A stretch of 64,000 nt of DNA, taken from NCBI RefSeq assembly GCF_001570525.1, contig NZ_BBXC01000008.1, positions 461,841-525,840 on the forward strand, given 5' to 3'. The notes under the pieces are model-generated. The model made no database searches, had not been told where the DNA came from, and saw nothing but the letters and a program-made list of their open reading frames with translations. Source of the DNA: Herbidospora sakaeratensis (GTDB lineage Bacteria; Actinomycetota; Actinomycetes; Streptosporangiales; Streptosporangiaceae). The stretch's first letter is position 1; each line of letters begins with the position of its first letter. The translations under genes and the position numbers were made by a program. Shown one piece after another: positions 40,630 to 47,181 of the stretch.

Positions 40630-41567
40630 GGTCTCTCCTCGGGTACGGGCCGGGCCACGATCCCCATGGCGGCCAGCATGCAGCCGCCCCCGACGAGGAC
40701 GGTCCAGGTGAGCGGCTCGCCGTACAGGACGGCGGCGAACGCGGTCGCCCACACGGGCTCGACCGCGATGACGACGGCGGCGGCGGTCGGCGGCACGTGC
40801 GCCTGCGCCCACGTCTGCGCGAGGAACGTGCCGGCCCCGGCGATCGTGGCGAGGTAGACGACCCCGGTCCAGTCGACGGCGTTCTGCGGCAGGGTGATCC
40901 CGCCGGGCGCGGCGGCGACGGTCATGACGACGGCCAGCGTGAGGATCTGCACCACGGAGAGCGCGTACGCGTCCTGCGGCCGCGACCACTTCCCGAGCGC
41001 GACCAGATGGACGGCGTACAGCGCCGCCGACACGGCGGTCAGCGCCACCGCGCCCGCGGGCGCGCCGGCCGGCCCGCTGAGCAGGCTGAACGAGGCGGTG
41101 CCGACGGTGGCCAGCCCGACGGCCGCCCAGGTCGACCGCCCGACCCGCGTCTTCAGCCAGACCAGCGCGATCAGCGGCGTCATCACGAGATAGGACCCGG
41201 TGACGAACCCGGACACCGACGACGGGAGCTCGGCCAGCCCGATGGTCTGCAGCGTCAGCGCGACCCCGTAGACGAGCCCGAGCAGCGCGCCGACCGCCCA
41301 CAACCGGGCGGGCAGATGGCGCAGCGCTTTCGGCCGGATGGCGACCAGGACCACCACGGCGATGCCGAACCGCGCGGCGTAGAGGTCGGCGATGGGAAGC
41401 CGCGCGACGAGGTCCTTGGTCAGCGGGAACGTCGATCCCCAGATGGCGGTGACCGACACCAGCGCGAGGACGCCCAGGTGATAGTGACGCCTGCCCGACC
41501 CCCCGGACGGCGCAGCCGCCAAGCCGCCACCGATCGCCGACGCTTCGGGCTGTTCGCGGATGGTCAT
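40596..41567 (-). CDS. EamA/DMT family transporter
   Basis: The 323-residue protein has about ten hydrophobic helices in two EamA halves: LGVLALVSVTAIWGSTFPLTKDL to PLIALVWLKTRVG, then TWAAVGLATVGTASFSLLSG to LTWTVLVGGGCMLAAMGIVA. The repeated E/P-rich hinge SYLVMTPLIA and AVEPVWATAFAAVLYGEPLT are typical. DMT proteins export amino acids or metabolites, or import nucleotide-like compounds. In this operon it may move the substrate or a by-product. ATG 41567 overlaps the amidohydrolase stop (ATGA). Confidence 0.88.
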   Translation of the reverse strand: MTIREQPEASAIGGGLAAAPSGGSGRRHYHLGVLALVSVTAIWGSTFPLTKDLVARLPIADLYAARFGIAVVVLVAIRPKALRHLPARLWAVGALLGLVYGVALTLQTIGLAELPSSVSGFVTGSYLVMTPLIALVWLKTRVGRSTWAAVGLATVGTASFSLLSGPAGAPAGAVALTAVSAALYAVHLVALGKWSRPQDAYALSVVQILTLAVVMTVAAAPGGITLPQNAVDWTGVVYLATIAGAGTFLAQTWAQAHVPPTAAAVVIAVEPVWATAFAAVLYGEPLTWTVLVGGGCMLAAMGIVARPVPEERPCPESPVSAAS

Positions 41568-42787
41568 GGAGACGCCCGCAGGGTGTTCTTGACCACCTCG
41601 CCGCCCTTCATCACGAACGCCACGTCGGCGAACTTCGTGATGTCGAGCTCTCCGGGCACGGCGACCAGATCGGCGTACAGACCAGGAGCGATGGACCCCA
41701 CCCGGTCGTCCCACCCCATGCACTCCGCGCTGGTCAGCGTCGCCGCCTTCAGCGCCTGGATCGGGGTCAGCCCGTGGCCGACCATCGTGGCCAGTTGCCG
41801 CCCCTGGAGCCCGTGGGGGAAACCGCCCGCGTCGGTGCCGAAGCCGATCTTCACCCCGGCCCGGACCGCCGTGCGGAACCCCTCGCGCTGGGCCTCGGCG
41901 GTCTCGTCGTTCTTGCGGAGTTGTTCGGCGTCGTAGCCCTGCGACGGGCCCGTCTCGCGGATCCAGTCGGCCCACCAGATGTCGGCCGACAGGTAGGTCC
42001 CGTGGGCGGCCATCAGGTCGGCGGCCTCCTCGTCGAGGAAGCAGGCGTGCTCGATCGACCGCACCCCGGCGCGCACGGCCCGCTTGATGCCCTCGGCGCC
42101 GTGGGCGTGCGCGGCGACGTACCGGCCGTACCAGGACGCCTCCTCGACGGCGGCGCGCATCTGCGCCTCGGTCAGCTCGGGCGCGCCGGGGACGGTCCCG
42201 TTGGCGAGCACCGCGCCGGTGGCGATCAGCTTGATCAGGTCGGCTCCGTGGAAGACGATCTCGCGGACCCGCTCCCGGATGTCGTCCACCGACCGCGTCT
42301 CGCCGAACCGGAACTCCTTCGGCACCTCGACGTCGTGGGCGAACCCGGTCAGCATCCCGCCGCCGCCGCGAACGGTCACGTAGGCCCCGGCGACCGCCAT
42401 GCGCGGGCCGAGCACGTGCCCGGCGTCGATGGCGTCGCGCAGCGCGACGTCGACGAACGCCCGGAAGGTGCCGACGTCGCGGACGGTGGTGAACCCGGCG
42501 AGCAGCGTGTCGCGGGCGTTGGGGATGGAGGCGAACGCCTGCCGGGCGGCGCTGTGCTTGAGCTCCTGGGCGTAGTCGCCGCACGCCGCCACCCCGACGA
42601 GATGGGTGTGCAGGTCGATCAGCCCGGGGGCCACGGTGACGTCGCCGAGGTCAAGGACCTCTCCGGCGAACCCGGCGGCGGGACCCGTCGAGACGATCCG
42701 GTCACCCTCGACGACGACGAGCTGATCGGTCAGCAGCCGCTCGCCGACGACGTCGACGAGCCGGGCGCACCGCACCGCTCTGGCCAC
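41564..42787 (-). CDS. Amidohydrolase-family dipeptidase/imidazolonepropionase-like enzyme
   Basis: The 407-residue protein has the subtype I metal site: VAPGLIDLHTHLVG (HxH), carbamylated Lys region HGADLIKLIATGAVL, VAAHAHGAEGIKRAVRAGVRSIEHACF with later His ligands, and FGTDAGGFPHG with the catalytic Asp. Closest by eye are the Sgx-type prolidases (Xaa-Pro or Xaa-Arg dipeptidases) in this fold. Cleaving a dipeptide or acyl-amino acid would supply the amino-acid dehydrogenase further along the operon. GTG 42787 has GGAGG upstream. It is the first gene of the operon. Confidence 0.88.
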   Translation of the reverse strand: MARAVRCARLVDVVGERLLTDQLVVVEGDRIVSTGPAAGFAGEVLDLGDVTVAPGLIDLHTHLVGVAACGDYAQELKHSAARQAFASIPNARDTLLAGFTTVRDVGTFRAFVDVALRDAIDAGHVLGPRMAVAGAYVTVRGGGGMLTGFAHDVEVPKEFRFGETRSVDDIRERVREIVFHGADLIKLIATGAVLANGTVPGAPELTEAQMRAAVEEASWYGRYVAAHAHGAEGIKRAVRAGVRSIEHACFLDEEAADLMAAHGTYLSADIWWADWIRETGPSQGYDAEQLRKNDETAEAQREGFRTAVRAGVKIGFGTDAGGFPHGLQGRQLATMVGHGLTPIQALKAATLTSAECMGWDDRVGSIAPGLYADLVAVPGELDITKFADVAFVMKGGEVVKNTLRASP

Positions 42788-42809
42788 CGGTCCTCCCCTC
42801 CTGTTTTAC

Positions 42810-42823
42810 TGAGTCGCTACTCA
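42810..42823. promoter_or_regulatory. Palindrome TGAGT-N4-ACTCA in the divergent promoter
   Basis: A perfect 5-bp dyad around CGCT lies in the 75-bp gap between the catabolic operon (minus) and the S9 peptidase (plus). Its form fits a TetR- or GntR-type operator. The TetR gene that converges on the end of the operon is a candidate regulator. No binding evidence is available. Confidence 0.5.
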
Positions 42824-42862
42824 AACACAGCAGGGTTTACCTTGGCAATAACGGGAGAACCG

Positions 42863-44644
42863 ATGCGACCGAAGGACCTGGCGACCGACCGTCTGCTCAC
42901 CGAACTGACCGTCTCGCCCGACGGCTCCCACGTCGCCGTCGTCGAACGCCGCGTCGTCGCCGGCCGCGAACGCCACCGCCTCCTGCTGGTCCCGACGGCC
43001 GGCGGCCGGCCCAGGGTGCTCACCGCCGAGGCGTCCGCGCCGTCGTTCTCTCCTTCCGGTGCGTCCATCGCCTACCTGTACAAGAACCAGGTCCGGGTAC
43101 GCCCCCTCGACGGCGGCCCCGCCCGCACGGTGACGGCGTTCAAACGGGGCGTCGTCGAGTTCGCCTGGCTCGACGAGACCCGCTTCGCCGTCCTGGCCCC
43201 CGACGACGGTTCACCGGCCGACGACGTCGCCCGGGTGATCCGCCGCCTCGACTGGCGCGAGGAGGGCCACGGCCTGCGCCTCCATCCGACGCACGTCCAC
43301 GTGGTCGGCGACGAGGTGACCCGGCTGACCGCCGGGAACTGGTGGGCGTCGTGCCTGCGCGTGCACGGCGAGAAGATCGGCTTCATCGCCGACCCGGACG
43401 GCGACGACCGCGACCCCCACCCCCAGGTCCACGAGGTGACCCTGACCGGCGAGCTGACGCGGCGCACCGCCCTGGACGGCCCGGTCGTGCGCTTCACCTA
43501 CACCGAGCAGGGCGACGTCGTCGCGGTCGCGCCCCCGGTCCGCCGCCCGACCGACTGGGACCCGGAGACCGTCTGGCACGAGACCGAGCCGCTGACCGCC
43601 CACCTGGACCGGTTCGCCGGCCAGGCCCCCACCACCGACGAACGCCTGACGGTCGTCTGCGACGACGGCCGCGAATACGCCCACGACCTGAGAACCGGCC
43701 GGGACCTGACCCCGAGGGAGCTCGACCCGGTGGTGCACGCCCTGGCCGAAGGCGGCGGCGTCGTCTGCGCCATCGTGTCGTTCGGCGGCGCGGCCCGACC
43801 GGACCTCTACCGCCTCGACCCGCTCGAACGCCTCATGTCATCGGGCTCGGCCTGGCTGGCGAAACACCCCGCGCCCGTCGAGCGGGAGATCGAGGTCGCC
43901 GGCATCCAGGTCTTCCTCACCGCCCCGCCCGGCACCGACCTCGACACCGCCCGCGGCCTCCCCACGGTGCTGGCCCTGCACGGCGGCCCGGCGTGGGCCT
44001 GGCCCGTCGCCCCCGACTCCGACGCGCTGCTGCTGGCGTCGGCGGGCTACCTGGTCGTGCGCCCCAACATCCGGGGCTCCTTCCACCGGGGCCGCGCGTG
44101 GGGCGACGCGCTCGGCGCGGACTGGGGCGGCCCCGACGCCGCCGACTGCCACACCGTCGTCGACCACCTGACGGAGTCGGGCCTGGCCGGGAAGGTGGCC
44201 TGCTACGGCAACTCCTACGGAGGCTTCCTGGTCAACTGGCTCATCGGCGTCAGCGACCGCTTCGCCGCGGCCATCAGCCAGAACGGGGTGACGAACCAGG
44301 TGTCGGGCTTCGCCGCCTGCGATCTGGGAGCCGTCTACGACGTGGATTCGGGCCTGGGCGACACCTGGACGGAAGAGGGCGTCGACCGCCTATGGAAGAT
44401 CAGCCCCCTGCGCAACGTGGCGGGAATCAGCACACCGCTGCTGCTCCTGCAGGGAGAACAGGACTACCGCTGCCCGCCGTCGGACGCCGAGCAGATGTTC
44501 GTGGCACTGCGACGGTTGAGGAGGGATGTGGAGTACGTCCTCTATCCGGACTCGGGCCACTCGATGACCCACGACGCCCGCCTGGATCGACGCATCGACC
44601 GCTCAGAGAGGATGCTCCACTGGCTCAACCGCCACCTGCGCTGA
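42863..44644 (+). CDS. S9 family prolyl-oligopeptidase-like peptidase
   Basis: The 593-residue protein has an N-terminal beta-propeller-like region (repeated SPDGSHVAVV and SPSGASIAYLY blades, residues ~1-330). A C-terminal alpha/beta-hydrolase follows with GNSYGG (Ser451), the Asp in LLLQGEQDYRCPPSDA and the His in YPDSGHSMTHD. It should release short peptides or acyl-peptides in the cytoplasm, as it has no signal peptide. Good SD GGGAGAA precedes ATG 42863. It is divergent from the catabolic operon across a shared 75-bp promoter region, so peptide cleavage and amino-acid breakdown are probably co-regulated. Confidence 0.92.
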   Translation: MRPKDLATDRLLTELTVSPDGSHVAVVERRVVAGRERHRLLLVPTAGGRPRVLTAEASAPSFSPSGASIAYLYKNQVRVRPLDGGPARTVTAFKRGVVEFAWLDETRFAVLAPDDGSPADDVARVIRRLDWREEGHGLRLHPTHVHVVGDEVTRLTAGNWWASCLRVHGEKIGFIADPDGDDRDPHPQVHEVTLTGELTRRTALDGPVVRFTYTEQGDVVAVAPPVRRPTDWDPETVWHETEPLTAHLDRFAGQAPTTDERLTVVCDDGREYAHDLRTGRDLTPRELDPVVHALAEGGGVVCAIVSFGGAARPDLYRLDPLERLMSSGSAWLAKHPAPVEREIEVAGIQVFLTAPPGTDLDTARGLPTVLALHGGPAWAWPVAPDSDALLLASAGYLVVRPNIRGSFHRGRAWGDALGADWGGPDAADCHTVVDHLTESGLAGKVACYGNSYGGFLVNWLIGVSDRFAAAISQNGVTNQVSGFAACDLGAVYDVDSGLGDTWTEEGVDRLWKISPLRNVAGISTPLLLLQGEQDYRCPPSDAEQMFVALRRLRRDVEYVLYPDSGHSMTHDARLDRRIDRSERMLHWLNRHLR

Positions 44645-44650
44645 GGATCG

Positions 44651-45493
44651 CTAGACGAACAACTCAGCCGCGTCGTCGACCAGAGCCGCCCGGACGACCA
44701 GGTCGCTGAGGCGCTCGGGCTCGGCGCACCCGGTGATGCGGGCGCGCTGCTCGTCGGTCAGCACGATCTTCCGCGCTTCGAGCACGGCCAGCACGTCGGC
44801 GACGCCCTGCTCGACCCGGCCCACTCCGACGTACTTCTTGCCGGTCGGGCTGTTGACCGGCCAGTTGGTGAGCATGAACTCCTCCATGTTCGCCTTCACC
44901 GCCATGGCGGCGAGTTGGTGGGTGTATTCATAGTACGACGCAGCGTCACCGGGAGGCAGGTCCTTGAAGCCGCGCATGATGTCGGCCGCGACCTCGCGGT
45001 CGGCGCCGTGGGCCATCAGAGACAACACCGCGAGATGCGGGTTCTCCGCCGCCTGGGCGCGACCCATCACCGGGATGTCGTCGGGCCCGACGGCGAGGGG
45101 GTCGAGATAGAAGGTCTCGAGTTCGGTGGGCATCCGGGTGGCGGCCCAGCGGGCGGTGCGCCGGTCGGGGCAGACGACCACGACGTGGACGGGGCAGTCG
45201 AGGTGCAGCCACACCGCGGCCGCGTAGCGCGGTAACTGGCGGGCCTTGGCCTCCGAGGGCTGCAGCTGCATCTCGACGATCAGCGCCGCGTAGGGCTCCC
45301 GCTCGGGGCCGAGCGTGAGCAGCAGGTCGGGACGGAGCTCCTTGGAGACGCGGTCGCTGAGTTCGAGCTGGTGTGCCCGGACGGGGAGACCGTCGGGCAC
45401 CTCCAGCAGTTTGGCCCGCCTGACCAGGTCGAGGGCGAGCTGCGGCCGTTCTCGGAAGAGCTGGTTGAGTGAATCGTGTTGTGTTGTCGGCAC
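44651..45493 (-). CDS. Putative PD-(D/E)XK nuclease-like protein (Rpn/DUF-type family)
   Basis: The 280-residue product contains RPDLLLTLGPEREPYAALIVEMQLQPSEAKARQLPRYAAAVWLHLDCPVHVVVVCPD. This has the Asp...Glu-X-Gln spacing and beta-strand pattern of PD-(D/E)XK nucleases of the recombination-promoting or DUF4351-like group, with Glu-X-Gln in place of Glu-X-Lys. The C-terminal part is helical. Many copies per genome are common in Streptosporangiales, from memory, with no known role. GTG 45493 is the only start; no clear SD. The stop is six bases from the S9 peptidase stop. Confidence 0.65.
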   Translation of the reverse strand: MPTTQHDSLNQLFRERPQLALDLVRRAKLLEVPDGLPVRAHQLELSDRVSKELRPDLLLTLGPEREPYAALIVEMQLQPSEAKARQLPRYAAAVWLHLDCPVHVVVVCPDRRTARWAATRMPTELETFYLDPLAVGPDDIPVMGRAQAAENPHLAVLSLMAHGADREVAADIMRGFKDLPPGDAASYYEYTHQLAAMAVKANMEEFMLTNWPVNSPTGKKYVGVGRVEQGVADVLAVLEARKIVLTDEQRARITGCAEPERLSDLVVRAALVDDAAELFV

Positions 45494-45558
45494 GTGTCAG
45501 GAAGTTACCGACCGATCACCGTGCGCGCAGCCGATTCACTAGAACAGTCGATCGAATC

Positions 45559-47091
45559 TCAGAGTGCCCGATAGTCATACCAGGCAAAATGCGCCGAATT
45601 CGAGCTCTCCCGCCCCTCCGACGTCGCGTACAGAGCGATCATGGCGCCGATGAAGCCCCCCGCCACCGTCGAGCTCAGGATGCGCCCGTCGAGCACCGGG
45701 CCCAGGGACTGCCACTCCCCCGGGGCGAGGGCGTAACGGGCCTGGTAGTCCTGGCCGTGGGCCTCGAAGCCCAGCCACACGCGGCCCCCGGGGGCGGCGG
45801 TCCACCCGGCCAGGGTGTCGACGCCTTCGGCGCGGTGGACGAGTTCGAGGGCGCCGGCGCGCAGTGACAGGCGGATGTGGAAGTCGTCGTTCTGGATGAG
45901 GGCCAGGCCGGCGTGCTCCCCCTCGCCGGGTGTGAAGGCGAGTTCGGCGCAGGCCGCGAAGTCGACGTGGGCCTGCGGGCGGGCCACCAGGCTGGGGTTG
46001 CCGTGTCCGGTCAGGCCGGGCGGGCGCACCTTCAGGGTCAGGCCGTCGCCGACCGTCCAGAAGGTCTCGCGCGGGGTGCGGAGGAACTGCCAGGCCGGGG
46101 CGAGCCGGTCGAAGTGGTCGCACGCCGGGGTGGCCGGCCACCGGTGGACGGGCAGCGAGGGGCCGGCGAAGTCGAGGGTCACCTCGTCGAAGACGGGCCA
46201 TTCGTCCTCCCACCGCACCCGGGTCAGGAAGGTCTCCCGGCCCAGGTTGTAGCCGTGTTCCCGGCGCACGGAGGCCATGTCGGGCGGGGTGGTGTCGGTG
46301 CCGCCGTACGGGCGGGTGGCCAGCAGGACCGACCACCACTCGCCGTCGGGGGTCTCGACCAGGTCGGGGTGGCCCGTTGAGGTGATGGGGTGGCGCAGGC
46401 CCAGGTGGCGGTGGGTCAGCACGGGGTTGCGCGGGTTGCCGGCGTAGGGTCCGGTGATCGACCGGGAGCGGGCCACCATGACGGCGTGGTCCTCGGCGGT
46501 GCCGCCCTCGGAGGTCAGCAGGTAGTACCAGCCGCCCGACTTGTAGATGTGGGGGCCCTCGGCCCAGATGCCGCCGCGCAGGTGGGGCGTCCAGATGACG
46601 TGTTCGTCGCCGACGAGCTTGAGCGAGGTCAGGTCGAGTTCGCGGAGCCAGATCTCGGTGTCGCCGTCGTACTCCTTGTTCTCGCGTTCGCGGGTGCCGT
46701 GCATCCAGCAGCGGCCGTCGTCGTCGAAGAACAGGGAGGGGTCGAAGCCTCGGGTCTCGGGGAACCAGACCGGCTCGGTCCACGGCCCTTCGGGCGAGGT
46801 GGCGGTGACCAGGAAGTTGCCGGCCGTCTCCATCAGCGTCGTGATCATGTAGAAGACGCCGTCGTGGTGGCGGATGGTCGGGGCGAAGATGCCCGCCGAC
46901 GGCTTGAGGCCGTCGAGGTCGAGGTCGTGGCAGACGTGGCCGAGCTGCCGCCAGTGCGTCAGGTCGCGGCTGTGGAAGATCGGGACGCCGGGGAACCACT
47001 CGAACGACGAGGTCACCAGGTAGTAGTCGGCGCCGACGCGGCAGATCGAGGGGTCGGGGTGGAAGCCGGAAAGGATCGGATTGGCGGACAC
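45559..47091 (-). CDS. GH43 beta-xylosidase / alpha-arabinofuranosidase
   Basis: The 510-residue cytoplasmic protein has a five-bladed GH43 domain: NPILSGFHPDPSICRVG with the general-base Asp, ETRGFDPSLFFDDDGR with the pKa-modulating Asp, and GGIWAEGPHIYKSGGWYYLLTSEGGT with the acid Glu. A C-terminal concanavalin-like beta-sandwich follows (ALIQNDDFHIRLSL, VAGGFIGAMIALYATS). No signal peptide, so it cleaves imported xylo-oligosaccharides, as in the BxlEFG system. GTG 47091 has GGAGG nine bases upstream. A strong hairpin separates it from the xylanase gene, and it is the last gene of the GH5-GH10-GH43 operon. Confidence 0.92.
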   Translation of the reverse strand: MSANPILSGFHPDPSICRVGADYYLVTSSFEWFPGVPIFHSRDLTHWRQLGHVCHDLDLDGLKPSAGIFAPTIRHHDGVFYMITTLMETAGNFLVTATSPEGPWTEPVWFPETRGFDPSLFFDDDGRCWMHGTRERENKEYDGDTEIWLRELDLTSLKLVGDEHVIWTPHLRGGIWAEGPHIYKSGGWYYLLTSEGGTAEDHAVMVARSRSITGPYAGNPRNPVLTHRHLGLRHPITSTGHPDLVETPDGEWWSVLLATRPYGGTDTTPPDMASVRREHGYNLGRETFLTRVRWEDEWPVFDEVTLDFAGPSLPVHRWPATPACDHFDRLAPAWQFLRTPRETFWTVGDGLTLKVRPPGLTGHGNPSLVARPQAHVDFAACAELAFTPGEGEHAGLALIQNDDFHIRLSLRAGALELVHRAEGVDTLAGWTAAPGGRVWLGFEAHGQDYQARYALAPGEWQSLGPVLDGRILSSTVAGGFIGAMIALYATSEGRESSNSAHFAWYDYRAL

Positions 47092-47118
47092 CGGCGGGAG
47101 CCTCCGGGCTTTCTTGAG

Positions 47119-47162
47119 TGGCGCCGGGCCCCGCACGCTGCGGAAGGCGGGGCCCGGCGCCA
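47119..47162 (-). terminator. 16-bp perfect hairpin between GH10 and GH43 genes
   Basis: Arms TGGCGCCGGGCCCCGC and GCGGGGCCCGGCGCCA (47119-47134 and 47147-47162) flank a 12-base loop in the 90-bp gap. There is no U-tract. In the middle of an apparent operon it may act as a partial terminator or as a 3' stabiliser giving unequal GH10 and GH43 levels. Confidence 0.7.
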
Positions 47163-47181
47163 GAACCTATTGGACCATGCA

